Source: Paenibacillus allorhizosphaerae (GTDB taxonomy: Bacteria; Bacillota; Bacilli; Paenibacillales; NBRC-103111). From it: a DNA stretch of 64,000 bases. Position numbers and translations under genes: made by a program. The first letter of the stretch is position 1. The number at the start of each line of letters is the position of its first letter. The notes below the pieces were generated by a model. That model searched no databases. It saw only the letters and a list, made by a program, of their open reading frames with translations, and was not told where the DNA came from. The stretch lies in NCBI RefSeq assembly GCF_910594985.1, contig NZ_CAJVCE010000002.1, positions 1-64,000 on the forward strand. The letters run 5' to 3'. Below are positions 61,688-64,000 of the stretch, piece by piece.

Positions 61688-62953
61688 ATGGCAAGCACAG
61701 TGAATCAAAGCATTATTCGCGATATCAAATTGGCTCCGGAAGGGCATTTGAAAATCGATTGGGTTAACGCCCATATGCCGGTGCTGAACCGCATCCGCGA
61801 GCAGTTCGAGAAGGAACAGCCGTTCAAAGGGCTGAAAGTGGCGATTTCGCTTCACCTGGAAGCAAAAACCGCTTACCTGGCTAAAGTGGTGCAAGCCGGC
61901 GGCGCCGAAGTGGCGATCTGCGGCTCCAATCCGCTTTCTACACAAGATGATGTATGCGCAGCGCTTGTAGAAGACGGCATTACCGTTTTTGCGAAGTACA
62001 ATCCGGATCCGCAAGAATATAAAGAGTTGCTGATCAAAACGCTGGAAACCGAGCCGGACCTGATCATTGACGACGGCGGGGATCTCGTGACCATTCTCCA
62101 TTCCGAGCGCAAAGATTTGCTCAAAAAAGTGCGCGGCGGCGCGGAAGAAACGACGACCGGTATTTTGCGCCTGAAGTCTTTGGAAAAAGAAGGGCAGCTT
62201 CAATTCCCGATGGTTGCCGTTAACGACGCCTTCTGCAAATACTTGTTCGACAACCGTTACGGTACGGGGCAATCCGTATGGGACGGCATCAACCGGACAA
62301 CGAACCTGGTCGTCGCTGGCAAAACCGTTGTCGTCGTCGGTTACGGCTGGTGCGGCAAAGGCGTTGCAATGCGGGCCAAAGGATTGGGTGCGAACGTGAT
62401 CGTTACGGAAATCGATGCGATCAAAGCGGTTGAAGCTTACATGGACGGCTTTGCAGTCATGCCGATGACGGAAGCGGCCCAATTGGGCGATTTCTTCGTT
62501 ACCGTAACGGGCAACCGCGATGTTATCCGCGGGGAGCATTACAAAGTGATGAAGGACGGCGCGATCTTGTCCAACGCTGGCCACTTCGACGTTGAAGTGA
62601 ATAAGCCGGAGCTGGAAGCGATGTCCGTATCGAAACGTACCGTTCGCCGCAACATCGAAGAGTATAAGCTGCAGGACGGACGCAAGTTTTACATTTTGGC
62701 GGAAGGCCGCCTCGTAAACCTGGCAGCCGGCGACGGTCACCCGGCGGAAATTATGGACATGACGTTCGCGCTGCAGGCGATGTCGCTCAAGTACGTGAAC
62801 GACAACTACAAGCAAATCGGCAACAAAGTTGTAAACGTTCCTTATGAGCTGGATGAGCAAGTAGCCCGTTTCAAGCTTGCTGCCATGGGAATGGGAATCG
62901 ATACGCTTACGGTGGAACAGCAATCCTATTTGGACAGCTGGGCAGAGCATTAA
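61688..62953 (+). CDS. ahcY: adenosylhomocysteinase
   Basis: A 421-residue NAD-dependent enzyme splitting S-adenosylhomocysteine to adenosine and homocysteine. Visible parts: ISLHLEAKTAYLAKVVQAGG near 50-69, DDGGDLVTILH near 127, the catalytic Asp and Lys region, and the NAD site VVGYGWCGKGVAMRAKGLGA near 215-234. AAGGAGG before the ATG at 61688 sets the start; longer readings run into bshC. Bacillus subtilis uses the Pfs-LuxS route instead, so this marks a different methyl cycle. No SAH riboswitch is seen in the 58-base gap. Confidence 0.95.
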   Translation: MASTVNQSIIRDIKLAPEGHLKIDWVNAHMPVLNRIREQFEKEQPFKGLKVAISLHLEAKTAYLAKVVQAGGAEVAICGSNPLSTQDDVCAALVEDGITVFAKYNPDPQEYKELLIKTLETEPDLIIDDGGDLVTILHSERKDLLKKVRGGAEETTTGILRLKSLEKEGQLQFPMVAVNDAFCKYLFDNRYGTGQSVWDGINRTTNLVVAGKTVVVVGYGWCGKGVAMRAKGLGANVIVTEIDAIKAVEAYMDGFAVMPMTEAAQLGDFFVTVTGNRDVIRGEHYKVMKDGAILSNAGHFDVEVNKPELEAMSVSKRTVRRNIEEYKLQDGRKFYILAEGRLVNLAAGDGHPAEIMDMTFALQAMSLKYVNDNYKQIGNKVVNVPYELDEQVARFKLAAMGMGIDTLTVEQQSYLDSWAEH

Positions 62954-62986
62954 TAGTTCGCGTCTCGCTTCGCGAGCGTTCGAATC

Positions 62987-63027
62987 AAACTCTCTCGATG
63001 ATGTATTCATCGGGAGAGTTTTTTTGT
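62987..63027 (+). terminator. intrinsic terminator after ahcY
   Basis: AACTCTCTCGATGA (62988-63001) pairs with TCATCGGGAGAGTT (63007-63020), one mismatch, then seven T. Confidence 0.92.
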
Positions 63028-63160
63028 TTGGTTGTATTGAAACTCTTGGCTGTTTTTCCAACATCATGCAACAATGCCGATAACCGTTCCGTCTATGGTG
63101 ATAGCGAATCGTTTGAAGCGGATTCGCTGCCAGTTTTCGCAAAAATAAGGGGGATTAGCG

Positions 63161-64000
63161 ATGCGAAACAAAGCAAGGGCGGGCTTTTTGCGGCAGTACC
63201 GGGGAATGGTCGGCTTGACGAAAGGAGTGTGTGCGTCGCTGGCTGTGTTAGTGGCGGTTGTAGGCGTGCTATCAGGCTGCGGCACCGGCGATTCAGCGGC
63301 TTCGAAAAGCTCGGAGCTCAGTGCAGCCATGCCGAGTGCGCAGCAGGCGAACGGTAGCGCTTCAGCGGAAAAAGCGGATAAAGCGACGGCTGCGTCGGAC
63401 GCCAAGGCTTCTTCGAACACGGCGGCCGGCGGCAGCTTCACGGGAGAAACGGCGCCGGAGGCGACCGACCCGTTCAGCCGCAAAATCATTTACAAAGCCA
63501 ATCTCGTCATGCAGGTGGAGAAATACCAGGACACCGCGGCCAAGGTACAGGAAGCCGTCAGGCAGTCCGGAGCGTACATTTTGCAGTTCAGCGAAAATAT
63601 GGCGGCTGCCGAAAAGGGCGGGACGTTTATCATCAAAGTTCCTGCGAACGGCTTTCAATCGCTGCTGACGATGCTGGAACAAATCAACCCGACCATGCAA
63701 AAAAATATGCAGGGGCAGGACGTGACTGAAGAATACGTCGATTTGTCTTCGCGGCTGAAGGCCAAGCAAGTCGTGGAAGAACGGTTGATTTCGTTCATGG
63801 AGAAGGCGACGAAAACCGACGAGCTTGTCGCATTTTCGAGTGAGCTCGGGAAAGTTCAGGAAGAAATCGAGCGTATCAAGGGCAGAATGCGCTATTTGGA
63901 GCAAAATGTCGCTTACTCCACCATCGAGCTGAGATTGACGCAAAAGATCGGATCCGCCGAGGTCATCGGCTCAAAAGACCGGGGGCCGCTGCTGAACCGG
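63161..64000 (+). CDS. DUF4349 domain lipoprotein (partial, runs off the window)
   Basis: The first 280 residues are present, with no stop before the edge. A basic N-terminus and hydrophobic stretch end in the lipobox VLSGC (Cys near 40). A Ser/Ala-rich linker leads to DUF4349 from about 95: KIIYKANLVMQVEKYQDTAA, FIIKVPANGFQSLLTML, and QDVTEEYVDLSSRLKAKQ, then a coiled coil. Members are envelope proteins of unknown role, usually with a C-terminal membrane helix, which would lie beyond the window. AAGGGGGA sets the ATG at 63161. Confidence 0.87.
   Translation, partial: MRNKARAGFLRQYRGMVGLTKGVCASLAVLVAVVGVLSGCGTGDSAASKSSELSAAMPSAQQANGSASAEKADKATAASDAKASSNTAAGGSFTGETAPEATDPFSRKIIYKANLVMQVEKYQDTAAKVQEAVRQSGAYILQFSENMAAAEKGGTFIIKVPANGFQSLLTMLEQINPTMQKNMQGQDVTEEYVDLSSRLKAKQVVEERLISFMEKATKTDELVAFSSELGKVQEEIERIKGRMRYLEQNVAYSTIELRLTQKIGSAEVIGSKDRGPLLNR

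Overview
The window reads as chromosome of a spore-forming Gram-positive bacterium of the Paenibacillus type (family Paenibacillaceae). Support is the Bacillus-like order of core genes, sporulation genes (yqfC, yqfD, ylaJ-like, rsfA), a bacillithiol gene (bshC), a relic of an S-layer-homology protein, strong GGAGG ribosome binding sites with many TTG and GTG starts, and moderate GC in the core. The first 2.4 kb is visibly richer in A+T and looks like an accessory patch.

Layout. 1-6.9 kb: accessory region with VanW and VanZ family proteins, two Nudix hydrolases, a GNAT acetyltransferase, an FMN-binding PPOX protein and at least four broken genes (small membrane protein, phosphotransferase, SLH protein, histidine phosphatase). 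6.8-11.1 kb: a secreted GH26-like protein with a stalk domain, then a divergent gene in which a TetR regulator is joined in frame to an FAD oxidoreductase, with a palindrome over its own promoter. 11.2-31.7 kb: a long conserved housekeeping run: HIT protein, rpsU, yqeY, nfeD, floA, yqfC, yqfD, phoH, pgpH, ybeY, dgkA, cdd, era, yqzL, recO, ppsR, yqxD, dnaG, sigA, trmK and a Nif3 protein. This is the Bacillus subtilis order, but glyQ, glyS and ccpN are absent between recO and ppsR.

31.7-32.4 kb: RNase P RNA, type A by its sequence, with a long P17 insertion, followed by a hairpin-rich repeat element. 32.4-41.0 kb: a subtilisin-like protease, a YpuI-like protein, a GH15-like enzyme, small conserved proteins, a lytic transglycosylase, a cysteine desulfurase paired with thiI (tRNA 4-thiouridine), and a TerC transporter. 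41.0-50.9 kb: the ylaG-ylaL neighbourhood (typA, ylaH, two lineage-specific genes, ylaL, ylaJ, ylaK), three minus-strand genes for envelope or unknown proteins, and a MidA-like methyltransferase. 50.9-64 kb: DUF2626, rsfA, a ketopantoate reductase, DUF3397, a complete oppABCDF oligopeptide transporter, bshC, ahcY and the start of a DUF4349 lipoprotein cut by the window edge.

The genes form several working units: RNA and translation (rpsU, ybeY, era, trmK, rnpB, typA, thiI), replication and transcription (dnaG, sigA), membrane and c-di-AMP biology (nfeD, floA, pgpH, dgkA), sporulation, peptide uptake, and thiol and methyl metabolism. I found no CRISPR array, tRNA, rRNA or transposase. The least explained items are the TetR-oxidoreductase fusion, the structured repeat behind rnpB, and the 20-bp inverted repeat between oppA and oppB.
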